In this document: one piece after another, positions 7,574 to 15,024 of the stretch | How positions within the stretch are numbered: position 1 is the stretch's first letter | Layout: each line of letters starts with the position of its first letter | NCBI GenBank assembly: GCA_002454045.1 | Contig: DKID01000021.1 | Span: 1-42,930 of the forward strand | DNA: 42,930 nt | Source: Nitrospina sp. UBA6727 | Lineage (GTDB): Bacteria; Nitrospinota; Nitrospinia; Nitrospinales; VA-1 | Reading direction: 5' to 3' | Position numbers and translations under genes: made by a program | The notes under the pieces: generated by a model | What the model was told of the DNA's origin: nothing | The model's input: the letters and a program-made list of their open reading frames with translations, nothing else | Databases searched by the model: none

Positions 7574-9335
7574 AGGAACGTCCGGCGCCCTTGGGAATTC
7601 TTATGTCGTCCACCATATCTTGAATTTCGTTCGGCGGCGGCGCGGTAACTTTGCTGACCAGGCTTGCGACAACAAAATTAAATAACATTCCCAAAGTTCC
7701 GATGCCTTCCGGCGAAATTCCGAACCACCAATTTTGCGCAGAGTTTGCGGATGGGTCGATGAACTTAAAATAAATGATGTAGCCCGCCGTGAAGGAAAGC
7801 CCGCTTATCATTCCGGTGATGGCGCCTGCCTTGTTCATACGTTTGGAAAAAATCCCCATAAAAATCGCCGGGAAGAATGACGAAGCCGCAAGTCCAAAAG
7901 CAAACGCCACCACTTGCGCGACGAACCCGGGCGGGTGGATTCCAAAATATCCCGCGACGATAACGGCCAGGGCTGCTGACATGCGCGCAAAAACCAATTC
8001 CTGTTTGTCGCTGATATTTTTCAAGAGCATTTTTTTCAGCAGGTCGTGGGAAATGGATGTGGAGATAACAAGTAGCAAACCAGCCGCGGTGGAAAGCGCG
8101 GCGGCGAGTCCTCCCGCGACGACCAACGCGATTACCCAATTTGGCAAGCCGGCGATTTCTGGATTTGCTAGCACCATGATGTCGCGGTCGATATAAAGTT
8201 CGTTACGGTTGTCGGTCGGCGGATTCGAAAATTTTCTTTCCCCCGCAAGACCCCGCTCTTCCAAAAACTGCGGTTTGCCGTTGAAGGCTTTCCCCGCGGA
8301 ATATTGGATTTTCCCGTCGCCGTTTTTGTCGACCCAAGCGATGAGGTTGGTGTCTTCCCAATTCTTAAACCACGACGGAGTTGTTTTATATTCCGCGTTG
8401 TGGACGGTGTTAATAAGGTTGACTCGCGCGAAAGATGCCACCGCTGGCGCGGTTGTGTACAGCAACGCGATGAACGCTAAGGCATACCCCGCCGAAATGC
8501 GCGCGTCGCGAACTCTTGGCACCGTGAAAAATCTTACGATGACGTGGGGAAGTCCCGCGGTGCCAACCATGAGCGCGGCGGTGATGAAGAATACATCGAC
8601 GGTGGATTTTTTCCCCGCCGTGTACGCCGCGAACCCAAGTTCCGCAGATAGTTGGTCGAGTTTGTCCAGAAGGTAGGTGTTGGAACCGTCCGCCAAAGTA
8701 CTGCCGAACCCGAGTTGCGGGACGGGGTTTCCCGTCATCAACATGGAGATGAAGATGGCGGGGACCAGAAACGCGAAAATCAAAACGCAATACTGCGCCA
8801 CTTGCGTGTAAGTAATTCCTTTCATCCCGCCGAGTACTGCGTAAAAGAAAACGATGCTCATGCCGATGAAAACGCCGGTGGTGATTTCAACTTCCAAAAA
8901 ACGGGAGAACACGATTCCCACTCCGCGCATTTGCCCCGCGACGTAAGTGAATGAAACAAATAAAACGCAGACGATGGCGACGCCTCTGGCGATGTTAGAA
9001 TAATATCGGTCGCCGATAAAATCGGGGACGGTGTATTTGCCGAACTTGCGAAGATAAGGCGCGAGTAGCAATGCGAGCAGAACGTAGCCCCCCGTCCATC
9101 CCATCAGATAAACGGCGCCGTCGCGGCCGATGAAAGAAATGATGCCCGCCATGGAAATGAAGGAAGCGGCGGACATCCAGTCAGCCGCCGTCGCCATGCC
9201 GTTGGCAAGAGGCGGCACGCCGCCCGCGGCGACATAGAAATCGTCGGTGTTCCCAGCCCGCGTCCAAATGGCGATGCCGATATAAAGGGCGAAAGTCGTC
9301 CCAACAAAAATAAAAGTTAATGTCTGAACGTCCAT
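7554..9335 (-). CDS. Sodium:solute symporter, large subunit (VC_2705-like subfamily)
   Basis: A 593-residue polytopic inner-membrane transporter of the SSS family, related to acetate permease ActP. It opens MDVQTLTFIFVGTTFALYIG and carries DFYVAAGGVPPLANGMATAADWMSAASF, GGYVLLALLLAPYLRKFG and AAALSTAAGLLLVIST, all typical of the family. A soluble insert near residues 320-370 holds the EF-hand-like loop DKNGDGKIQYSA, which I recall as a feature of this subfamily. The DUF4212 small subunit lies 7 bases upstream in the same operon, the usual partner of this transporter type. Likely substrates are short organic acids; not resolvable here. Confidence 0.9.
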   Translation of the reverse strand: MDVQTLTFIFVGTTFALYIGIAIWTRAGNTDDFYVAAGGVPPLANGMATAADWMSAASFISMAGIISFIGRDGAVYLMGWTGGYVLLALLLAPYLRKFGKYTVPDFIGDRYYSNIARGVAIVCVLFVSFTYVAGQMRGVGIVFSRFLEVEITTGVFIGMSIVFFYAVLGGMKGITYTQVAQYCVLIFAFLVPAIFISMLMTGNPVPQLGFGSTLADGSNTYLLDKLDQLSAELGFAAYTAGKKSTVDVFFITAALMVGTAGLPHVIVRFFTVPRVRDARISAGYALAFIALLYTTAPAVASFARVNLINTVHNAEYKTTPSWFKNWEDTNLIAWVDKNGDGKIQYSAGKAFNGKPQFLEERGLAGERKFSNPPTDNRNELYIDRDIMVLANPEIAGLPNWVIALVVAGGLAAALSTAAGLLLVISTSISHDLLKKMLLKNISDKQELVFARMSAALAVIVAGYFGIHPPGFVAQVVAFAFGLAASSFFPAIFMGIFSKRMNKAGAITGMISGLSFTAGYIIYFKFIDPSANSAQNWWFGISPEGIGTLGMLFNFVVASLVSKVTAPPPNEIQDMVDDIRIPKGAGRSYHHAKL

Positions 9336-9342
9336 ACAAATT

Positions 9343-9657
9343 TTATTCTTGAGATGTTTTATCGCGGGGATGAGTGTCGGCGGGATGGTCGCGGTCTTCG
9401 TCCACGCCGTATTGACGGTCGAGTTTGTTCATCTTGTACACATAGACAAAAATAAGAACGACGAAACAAAAGATGGAACCCTGTTGCGCCATCCAGAAAC
9501 CAAACTTAAATCCAAAGAAGCGGATGTTATCCAAAACGTCGACGAACAGGATGGACATTCCAAAGGAAACCGTGAACCATATCGCTAAAAGTGAAAGGAC
9601 GATACGGATATTTTTTTTCCAGTAGGCTTTTGCTTGCGGACTATGAGAAGCGCTCAT
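9343..9657 (-). CDS. DUF4212 symporter small subunit
   Basis: A 104-residue membrane protein with two hydrophobic helices (about residues 18-40, IRIVLSLLAIWFTVSFGMSI, and 57-73, QQGSIFCFVVLIFVYVY) and the family's hallmark pattern: AYWKKN near the start, FGFKFGFWMAQQGS between helices, and YKMNKLDRQYGVDED after the second. DUF4212 proteins are encoded immediately upstream of VC_2705-like SSS permeases, as here, and are thought to be obligate partners. The acidic/His-rich tail is cytoplasmic if the usual topology holds. tRNA-Leu lies just upstream on the same strand. Confidence 0.9.
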   Translation of the reverse strand: MSASHSPQAKAYWKKNIRIVLSLLAIWFTVSFGMSILFVDVLDNIRFFGFKFGFWMAQQGSIFCFVVLIFVYVYKMNKLDRQYGVDEDRDHPADTHPRDKTSQE

Positions 9658-9719
9658 GCAATTTTTTTCGCGGAAGGTTTCGGGGACAAGCCGCCGCCGA
9701 TTTCCTCGATAGATGCTAG

Positions 9720-9803
9720 TGCCGAAGGACGGACTCGAACCGTCACGGGGTCGCCCCCACTGGATTTTGAGTCCAGCGCGTCTACCAATTTCACCACTTC
9801 GGC
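9720..9803 (-). tRNA. tRNA-Leu (anticodon CAA)
   Basis: The minus strand folds as a class II tRNA of 84 nt. The acceptor stem GCCGAAG pairs with CTTCGGC and is followed by discriminator A. The D arm contains AAATTGGTAGAC. The anticodon stem CTGGA/TCCAG encloses CTCAAAA, giving CAA. A long variable arm (GGGGGCGACCCC) and the T arm GACGGTTCGAGTCCGTC follow. The 3' CCA is not encoded (CTA follows the discriminator), so CCA must be added post-transcriptionally. Confidence 0.95.
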
Positions 9804-10061
9804 ATCTTATTTTTCAATAGGTTATGTTATTTGCAACAACCCTTGTATTATATTTTGGATAACTTTTCAATCTCTTTATTTGGTGATTTTGTCGGCTAAA
9901 TCAAAATCATCTCGCGCCGCAAATTTTTTTCTTAAGAATAAATTTTGCCCGCATCGCGCCGACGAATGTAGAAATGTAAATGTCCGCGGACTGCCGTTCG
10001 CGACGGATGAATCAATTGGAAAACCTGCTAGACTGCGTTGCGAAACTGCGCCGGGAAAATC
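9804..10061. other. AT-rich spacer between tRNA-Leu and folD
   Basis: 258 bases between divergent units. The half next to the tRNA is strongly AT-rich and probably holds its promoter. The half next to folD shows no clear promoter, hairpin or small gene beyond a GGGA in front of the folD ATG. Confidence 0.4.
9847..9852 (-). promoter_or_regulatory. Candidate -10 box for tRNA-Leu
   Basis: A perfect TATAAT on the minus strand 44 bases before the tRNA 5' end, inside an AT-rich stretch. The -35 region is poor (TTGAAA is present but only 12 bases away), so the call rests on the -10 and position. Confidence 0.3.
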
Positions 10062-10970
10062 ATGATTCTTATTGACGGGAAAAAAGTATCCGCGGAAATC
10101 CGTAATCGCCTGACGAAAGAAACCGCGGAACTTAAAAGCAAAACAGGTTGCGCGCCGGGACTGGCTACGGTGTTAGTCGGAGAGGACCCCGCCTCGGCGG
10201 CTTATGTGCGCATCAAAAATAAAGTGTGCGCAGAGGTCGGGTTTCAATCCTTCGAACAAAACCTGCCGGCGGAAACTACCGAGGCGCAACTGATAGACCT
10301 CATCAACGAACTGAACAGGAACGACGCGGTGAACGGCATTCTCGTCCAGTTGCCGCTGCCGAATCATATTGACCCGCAAAAAATTTTATTGTCCCTCGAC
10401 CCGGGAAAAGATGTCGACGGGTTTCATCCCATCAACGTCGGCAAGTTGGTACTCGGCGACGCCCTGCTCACCCCGTGTACGCCGACGGGAATCATCACCC
10501 TGCTGGATTATTACGATATTAAAATTGCCGGCAAACACGCGGTAGTTTTGGGACGAAGTAATATTGTCGGAAGACCGATGGCGAACTTATTATTACAACG
10601 CCACGCGACGGTGACCACTTGCCATTCGCAAACGGTCGGCTTGGAACAAATCACTCGGCAAGCGGACATATTGATCGCGGCGGTTGGACGGCCGCATCTT
10701 TTAACTTCGTCGATGGTAAAAAAAGGCGCGGCGGTGATAGACGTGGGAATTACCCGCGTGGACGGAAAACTAACCGGCGATGTTGACTTCGTCTCCGTCT
10801 CCGAAAAAGCGGGATTTATCACTCCCGTCCCGGGCGGTGTCGGTCCCATGACCGTCGCGCAACTTATGGCAAACACGTTGCAAGCCTTCAAAGCGCGCAA
10901 CAACTTTGCGGGCGAAGTCGGTTCTCAAATTTTTCGCCGCGAAGAAGAAGACGAGGCGAAAGTCGTATAA
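10062..10970 (+). CDS. folD: Bifunctional methylenetetrahydrofolate dehydrogenase/cyclohydrolase
   Basis: Interconverts 5,10-methylene-, methenyl- and 10-formyl-tetrahydrofolate, supplying one-carbon units for purines and for the formyl donor used by Fmt (also in this window). 302 residues is slightly longer than the usual ~285. Signatures are clear: YVRIKNK with the catalytic lysine, GILVQLPLP, KDVDGFHPINVGKL, the Rossmann stretch VVLGRSNIVGRPMANLL and PVPGGVGPMTVAQLMANT. I chose the ATG at 10062 because MILIDGKKVSAEI is the normal N-terminus; an in-frame start at 10038 adds eight residues of spacer. It heads the run folD-xseA-xseB-tlyA. Confidence 0.96.
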   Translation: MILIDGKKVSAEIRNRLTKETAELKSKTGCAPGLATVLVGEDPASAAYVRIKNKVCAEVGFQSFEQNLPAETTEAQLIDLINELNRNDAVNGILVQLPLPNHIDPQKILLSLDPGKDVDGFHPINVGKLVLGDALLTPCTPTGIITLLDYYDIKIAGKHAVVLGRSNIVGRPMANLLLQRHATVTTCHSQTVGLEQITRQADILIAAVGRPHLLTSSMVKKGAAVIDVGITRVDGKLTGDVDFVSVSEKAGFITPVPGGVGPMTVAQLMANTLQAFKARNNFAGEVGSQIFRREEEDEAKVV

Positions 10971-10987
10971 CGCGGTTACACGCTGGC

Positions 10988-11005
10988 GATGACGGTGACG
11001 GGGGG
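10988..11005. repeat. Intergenic GAC/GAT/GGC-rich low-complexity segment (copy a)
   Basis: GATGACGGTGACGG followed by G-rich sequence, directly after the folD stop. It shares the word GATGACGG and three-base phasing with the spacer elements elsewhere in the window. Confidence 0.5.
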
Positions 11006-11060
11006 CGCGGGGGGTGAAGGTCGCGCCGGTCGGCGTCTTAATTGCGCCGTCGGATACATC

Positions 11061-11101
11061 GCGGGAAAAATAGAAACGCCGCGGGGAAAAATAGAAACGC
11101 C
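11061..11101. repeat. Tandem 20-bp duplication in the xseA leader
   Basis: Two copies of GCGGGAAAAATAGAAACGCC stand head to tail at 11061-11080 and 11081-11101, the second with one extra G. Read in the xseA frame they encode a repeated GKNRNAA, but they lie upstream of the preferred ATG. It looks like a recent slippage duplication. Confidence 0.8.
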
Positions 11102-11119
11102 GCCAACCAAAATAATTTT

Positions 11120-12544
11120 ATGGTCCGCAAAAAACAAAACCGTCGCGGTCAATCGCAAGAACAGCCCATCCACGAAGAAGCGGTTGCGCCGTCGAATCAT
11201 CTCGCCGCGGAAAGCGCGCCACCGCAGGTGTACAGCGTCAGCGGATTGACCCGCGACATCCGCGCCATTATGGAAGCGGCGTTTGATTCGGTTTGGGTGG
11301 AGGGAGAAATTTCCAACTTCAAAACCGCGGCTTCCGGTCACAGTTATTTTGTTTTGAAAGATGACAAGGCGCAAATCCGCTGCGTCCTTTTCAAAAACCA
11401 TCAAGCCGGCATCAAGTTCCAACCCGCGGACGGCGATCACGTTTTAGTGTTCGGTCGCGTCACGGTTTACGATGACCGCGGCGAATATCAAATCATCACC
11501 GAGTCCATGGAGCCAAGAGGGTTGGGCGCCTTGCAAAAAGCTTTCGAGCAGTTGAAGGCGAAGTTGGAAAAGGAAGGCTTGTTCGATGACGACGCGAAGA
11601 AACCGCTCCCCGCGTTTCCGTGGAAAATAGGAGTGGTCACCTCGCCGACCGGCGCCGCCATCCGCGATATCCTGAATGTCATCCGCAGAAGAAACAGCAA
11701 AGTTTCCGTTTTGCTCCGCCCGACAAAAGTGCAGGGGGAAGGTTCCGCGGAGGATATCGCCGCCGGCATTCGCGACCTGAACACCGCGGCGGATGTGGAT
11801 GTCATCATCATCGGCCGCGGCGGCGGGTCGCTGGAAGACTTGTGGGCGTTCAACGAAGAAGAAGTGGCGCGGGCGATATTCGCGTCGCGCGTTCCGATAG
11901 TTTCCGCCGTGGGGCACGAAATAGATTTTACCATTGCGGATTTTGTCGCCGACCTCAGAGCCCCGACACCTTCCGCCGCCGCGGAATTGACCACGCCCGT
12001 CTTGAACGAAATTCTCAAAGACATTCGGTCGCGGACAGAAAAACTGATGACGGCGTTACGCCAACAGGTAGCGGCGTATCGGGTTCTTTTGAATCGGCTG
12101 ATGGGTCGCCGATTTTTTCATCAGCCCCAGGAAATATTCAGCCCGCATGTTCAACGTCTCGATGATTTGCACGGCAGGATGGTGCGCAGTTTAGGGCAAG
12201 GGCTCGTCGTCCATCGGCAAAGGTTGGAAGACAGAAAGCACCGACTCGTCCGGGCGTCGCCAAAAAATAAGATTCAACTTTTATACGCAAATCTTGCCGG
12301 AGTACAAAACAGGATGGTGCGAAATGTTCAGACCCAGATTCGTTTTCGCGGCGAGCATCTGGAAGGGTTGCTCAAAAACTTGAACGCGGTGAACCCGCTG
12401 GCGATTTTGGAACGGGGATACAGCATTTGTTCCAAAGATGAAAAATCGCTTACAAGCAGCACCGAGGCAAAGCCGGGAGATAAGGTTAAGATAAAACTTT
12501 CGCGCGGCGGCTTGGACTGCACGGTGGAAAATGTATTAGAATAA
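11120..12544 (+). CDS. xseA: Exodeoxyribonuclease VII large subunit
   Basis: Catalytic subunit of exonuclease VII, which degrades single-stranded DNA in both directions to oligonucleotides; works in the cytoplasm with many copies of XseB. An N-terminal OB-fold is seen (VYSVSGLTRDIRAIMEAAFDSVWVEGEISNFK ... GHSYFVLKD), then the nuclease core with GVVTSPTGAAIRDI, IIIGRGGGSLEDLWAFNEE and SAVGHEIDFTIADFVADLRAPTPSAAAE, then a long coiled coil and the terminal ILERGYSI. I chose the ATG at 11120 (474 residues); the frame is open further upstream but only through the duplicated leader. The N-terminal ~30 residues are polar and unlike the core. Confidence 0.95.
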   Translation: MVRKKQNRRGQSQEQPIHEEAVAPSNHLAAESAPPQVYSVSGLTRDIRAIMEAAFDSVWVEGEISNFKTAASGHSYFVLKDDKAQIRCVLFKNHQAGIKFQPADGDHVLVFGRVTVYDDRGEYQIITESMEPRGLGALQKAFEQLKAKLEKEGLFDDDAKKPLPAFPWKIGVVTSPTGAAIRDILNVIRRRNSKVSVLLRPTKVQGEGSAEDIAAGIRDLNTAADVDVIIIGRGGGSLEDLWAFNEEEVARAIFASRVPIVSAVGHEIDFTIADFVADLRAPTPSAAAELTTPVLNEILKDIRSRTEKLMTALRQQVAAYRVLLNRLMGRRFFHQPQEIFSPHVQRLDDLHGRMVRSLGQGLVVHRQRLEDRKHRLVRASPKNKIQLLYANLAGVQNRMVRNVQTQIRFRGEHLEGLLKNLNAVNPLAILERGYSICSKDEKSLTSSTEAKPGDKVKIKLSRGGLDCTVENVLE

Positions 12545-12553
12545 CCGCGTGCT

Positions 12554-12582
12554 CGCCGTCACCGTCGCGTTGTCGTCACGCC
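12554..12582. repeat. Intergenic GAC/GAT/GGC-rich low-complexity segment (copy b)
   Basis: Seen on the minus strand as GGCGTGACGAC...GCGACGGTGACGGC, filling most of the gap between xseA and xseB. Confidence 0.5.
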
Positions 12583-12603
12583 GTTTGGTTGAAGAGGGAG
12601 ATT

Positions 12604-12849
12604 ATGGGACAAATCAAATTTGAAAAAGCTATGCAACGCTTGGAACAAATCGTTGAGGATCTCGAAAAAGGAGAGTTGGACATCGATAAGTCCATGGAGA
12701 TTTTTGAGGAAGGAATTAAAATGTCGCGTGTTTGTTCCAAGAAATTAAAGGAAGCCGAAGCAAAAATAGAACAACTCACCCAAAATCAGCAAGGCGAACT
12801 GGCGGTCGAAATGTTTCCAGTCGAGAATGAAGATGACGCAAAAGATTGA
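12604..12849 (+). CDS. xseB: Exodeoxyribonuclease VII small subunit
   Basis: An 81-residue helical protein that coats the XseA coiled coil. The family pattern is clear: FEKAMQRLEQIVEDLEKGELDIDKSMEIFEEGIKMSRVCSKKLKEAEAKIEQL. I chose the ATG at 12604, which has GAGG six bases upstream; a TTG at 12589 would add five residues and place the ribosome site inside the gene. It follows xseA, and its last 17 bases overlap the start of tlyA in another frame. Confidence 0.95.
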   Translation: MGQIKFEKAMQRLEQIVEDLEKGELDIDKSMEIFEEGIKMSRVCSKKLKEAEAKIEQLTQNQQGELAVEMFPVENEDDAKD

Positions 12850-13629
12850 GAAAATACGGCTGGACCAACTGCTGGTAAAAAAAAACTCGTCGCCACCCGA
12901 GAGCAAGCCCGTAGCATCATCCTCGCAGGAAAAGTAAAAGTGCGGGACGCCGTCGCCGACAAATCTGGTCGACTGGTTCCCGCGGATTGTCTTCCCGTCA
13001 TTGTCGGTGCACCCCAGCGCTTCGCCAGCCGCGGCGGGTTGAAACTGGATCACGCCTTAAAACAATTCCGCATTTCGCCCGCGGGAAAAATCGCCGTGGA
13101 CGTGGGAGCTTCCACCGGCGGCTTCACGGATTGTCTTTTACAAAACGGCGTTGGAAAAGTGTACGCGGTGGATGTCGGTTATGGACAACTGGACTGGAAA
13201 CTCCGCAACGATTGCCGGGTCATTTGCCTGGACCGAAAAAATGCTCGAACTTTATCCAAAGAAGATGTCGGGGAGATGCTGGACTTGGCCACGGTGGACG
13301 TGTCGTTCATCTCACTCAAACTTGTCATTCCTCCGTTACTAAAAATTCTCAAACCAGCGGGAGAAATAGTTGCTCTAATCAAACCTCAGTTTGAAGTGGG
13401 CAAAGAGGAAGTGGAAAACCGCGGCGTCATCAAAGACCCGGCAAAACATATTCGAGTACTGCTTGACTTGAATCGGTTCGTCGCAGAAAAAGGATGGGCG
13501 GTGAAAGCCGTGACCGAGTCTCCCATCACTGGCCAAAAAGGGAATCGAGAATTCCTGGCTCATTGCGTTCGCGGTCAATTCGCAACGCCGATAGAGGAAG
13601 AGACCATCCGCGAAATAGTTTTTGCCTGA
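12833..13629 (+). CDS. tlyA: TlyA-family rRNA 2'-O-methyltransferase, frameshifted at A9
   Basis: TlyA methylates ribose 2'-OH groups of 16S/23S rRNA cytidines. The protein has an S4 RNA-binding domain (about 1-65) and a Rossmann methyltransferase domain with VDVGASTGGFTDCLLQNG, TVDVSFISL and LIKPQFEVGKEEVENRG. The two parts lie in different frames. From the ATG at 12833 one reads MTQKIEKIRLDQLLVKK. After the nine A's at 12877-12885 the continuation KLVATREQARSIILAGKVKVRDAV is in the -1 frame. The first frame ends at TAA 12935-12937. A -1 slip, or one extra A, yields a normal product of 265 residues. Without it only a GTG at 12940 remains, losing most of the S4 domain. Confidence 0.88.
12877..12885 (+). 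other. A9 run: candidate -1 slip site in tlyA
   Basis: Read in the upstream frame the site is GTA AAA AAA AAC, which contains A_AAA_AAA and A_AAA_AAC, both good -1 slippery heptamers; a run of nine A's also permits transcriptional slippage. An assembly or sequencing indel is the plain alternative. Confidence 0.6.
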
Positions 13630-13650
13630 TCGCACCCTTGGAAAAATTTG

Positions 13651-14028
13651 CTACAGTTCGTCTTTATAAACGATGAAACAATCCGCCGGGTAAACCAAAT
13701 GCGTGTCTCCCCACTGGTCGGACGACGCGGTGTCCCATTGCGTTTCGTCTTCAAGCGATTTCATGCGCACCCCGCCTGACCCGCCGTAAATGAGCAGGGC
13801 AACTCCGTCGCCAGATTCTTCCACCTTGCAAGCATAAGCGGGACACGATGTATTGGAACCCGCGTCCCAGCCTGTGATCTGAACCGGTTGTTCCTCGCCG
13901 TCCACCGGATATTTGATGCAGTACAATTCTCTGGGAAGACCGACGTCCCGAAAAATCATGCTCACGCTTTGGTCGGTGTTGGCGTTGGAATCGACTTCGA
14001 CAAACACGGGCGTTCTCCATTCAAGCAT
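13651..14028 (-). CDS. Hypothetical protein
   Basis: 125 residues from the ATG at 14028 (a TTG at 14040 would add MSPS). I do not recognise a family. It is acidic, with no signal peptide or membrane segment. Three cysteines sit close together (YCIKYP; SCPAYAC), with a fourth near the end (ADCFIVYKDEL). A glycine-rich GGSGG occurs near residue 85. Predicted as a small soluble beta-rich protein from its alternating hydrophobic pattern. It is convergent with tlyA and divergent from gpmA. Codon use looks like that of its neighbours, which supports it being real. Confidence 0.55.
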   Translation of the reverse strand: MLEWRTPVFVEVDSNANTDQSVSMIFRDVGLPRELYCIKYPVDGEEQPVQITGWDAGSNTSCPAYACKVEESGDGVALLIYGGSGGVRMKSLEDETQWDTASSDQWGDTHLVYPADCFIVYKDEL

Positions 14029-14153
14029 CGACGGCGACAATCTTATCTTTATTTAGCATGCGGGGTAAAGAACAAGTTGCTACAATTTTGCGGGAGTTCG
14101 CGGGGAATAAAAATTTTCCCTTGCGCTTTCCATTTGTGGGATATTGCGGTCGC

Positions 14154-14186
14154 GTTGAATTTTTTGCAAGGTTGAATTTTTGCAAA
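14154..14186. repeat. Direct repeat in the gpmA leader
   Basis: GTTGAATTTTTTGCAAG is followed at once by GTTGAATTTTTGCAAA and then by a third GTTGA start, 25 to 57 bases before the gpmA ATG. It could be a paired regulator site or simple slippage. Confidence 0.6.
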
Positions 14187-14210
14187 GTTGATGCGGCGGG
14201 AGTTTGAAAA

Positions 14211-14978
14211 ATGTACAAGTTGGTACTTTTGCGACATGGCCAAAGCCAATGGAATTTGGAAAACCGTTTCACCGGTTGGACCGATGTTGACCTGACGGAA
14301 CAAGGGAAACAGGAAGCCGCCGCTGCGGGAAAACTTTTTCTGCAAGAAGGCTACACCTTCGACACGGCATACACCTCCGTCCTCAAGCGCGCGATTAGAA
14401 CTTTGTGGATTGTGCTCGATGAAATGGATTTGATGTGGATTCCGGTCGCCCGTTCATGGCGTCTCAACGAACGCCATTACGGCGCGCTACAAGGATTAAA
14501 CAAAGCGGAGACCGCGAAGAAGCACGGCGCAGAGCAGGTGAAAATCTGGCGCCGAAGTTACGCCGCCGCGCCGCCGCCCCTCGCCGGCGATGACGACAGA
14601 CTGCCCGCGAAAGACCCGCGATATTTCGGGATACCGGAAAACCAATTGCCCGCGTCCGAAACGTTGAAGCACACGGTCGATCGCTTTTTGCCATTTTGGT
14701 TTGAACGAATAGCGCCTTCCATCAAAGCGGGGAAGAGGGTTTTGATTTGCGCGCACGGCAACAGCTTGAGAGCACTGGTCAAACATCTGGACCAAATCGG
14801 CGACGATGATATTTTGGAATTGAATATTCCCACCGGCATTCCGTTAGTGTATGAGTTGGACGCGGACTTGAAACCCGTCAAGCATTATTATCTAGGCGAC
14901 CCCGAGGTAGCAGAAAAAGCCGCCGCCGTTGTCGCCAACCAATCCACCACGCCCCGACCAACGACCAGCGGCAACTAG
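14211..14978 (+). CDS. gpmA: 2,3-bisphosphoglycerate-dependent phosphoglycerate mutase
   Basis: Interconverts 3- and 2-phosphoglycerate in glycolysis/gluconeogenesis. The phosphohistidine motif LLRHGQSQWN (H9) is followed by RFTGWTDVDLTEQG, SWRLNERHYGALQGLNKAE and the second-histidine motif ICAHGNSLRAL. The order and 255-residue length are typical of the dPGM type; the last ~20 residues (AAAVVANQSTTPRPTTSGN) are a low-complexity tail. GGGAG stands eight bases before the ATG. Every catalytic landmark is intact, so this enzyme can supply the cell's mutase activity, unlike the apgM-like gene at 24625-25848. Confidence 0.96.
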   Translation: MYKLVLLRHGQSQWNLENRFTGWTDVDLTEQGKQEAAAAGKLFLQEGYTFDTAYTSVLKRAIRTLWIVLDEMDLMWIPVARSWRLNERHYGALQGLNKAETAKKHGAEQVKIWRRSYAAAPPPLAGDDDRLPAKDPRYFGIPENQLPASETLKHTVDRFLPFWFERIAPSIKAGKRVLICAHGNSLRALVKHLDQIGDDDILELNIPTGIPLVYELDADLKPVKHYYLGDPEVAEKAAAVVANQSTTPRPTTSGN

Positions 14979-14980
14979 CA

Positions 14981-15024
14981 GTCACGTCACCGCGGCCGCC
15001 GTCGCAGTCACGCGATGACGCCGC
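14981..15024. repeat. Intergenic GAC/GAT/GGC-rich low-complexity segment (copy c)
   Basis: The entire gap between the convergent gpmA and recN stops consists of GTCACGTCACCGCGG...GTCGCAGTCACGCGATGACG-type sequence, the same word set as the other copies, on both strands. Confidence 0.5.
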
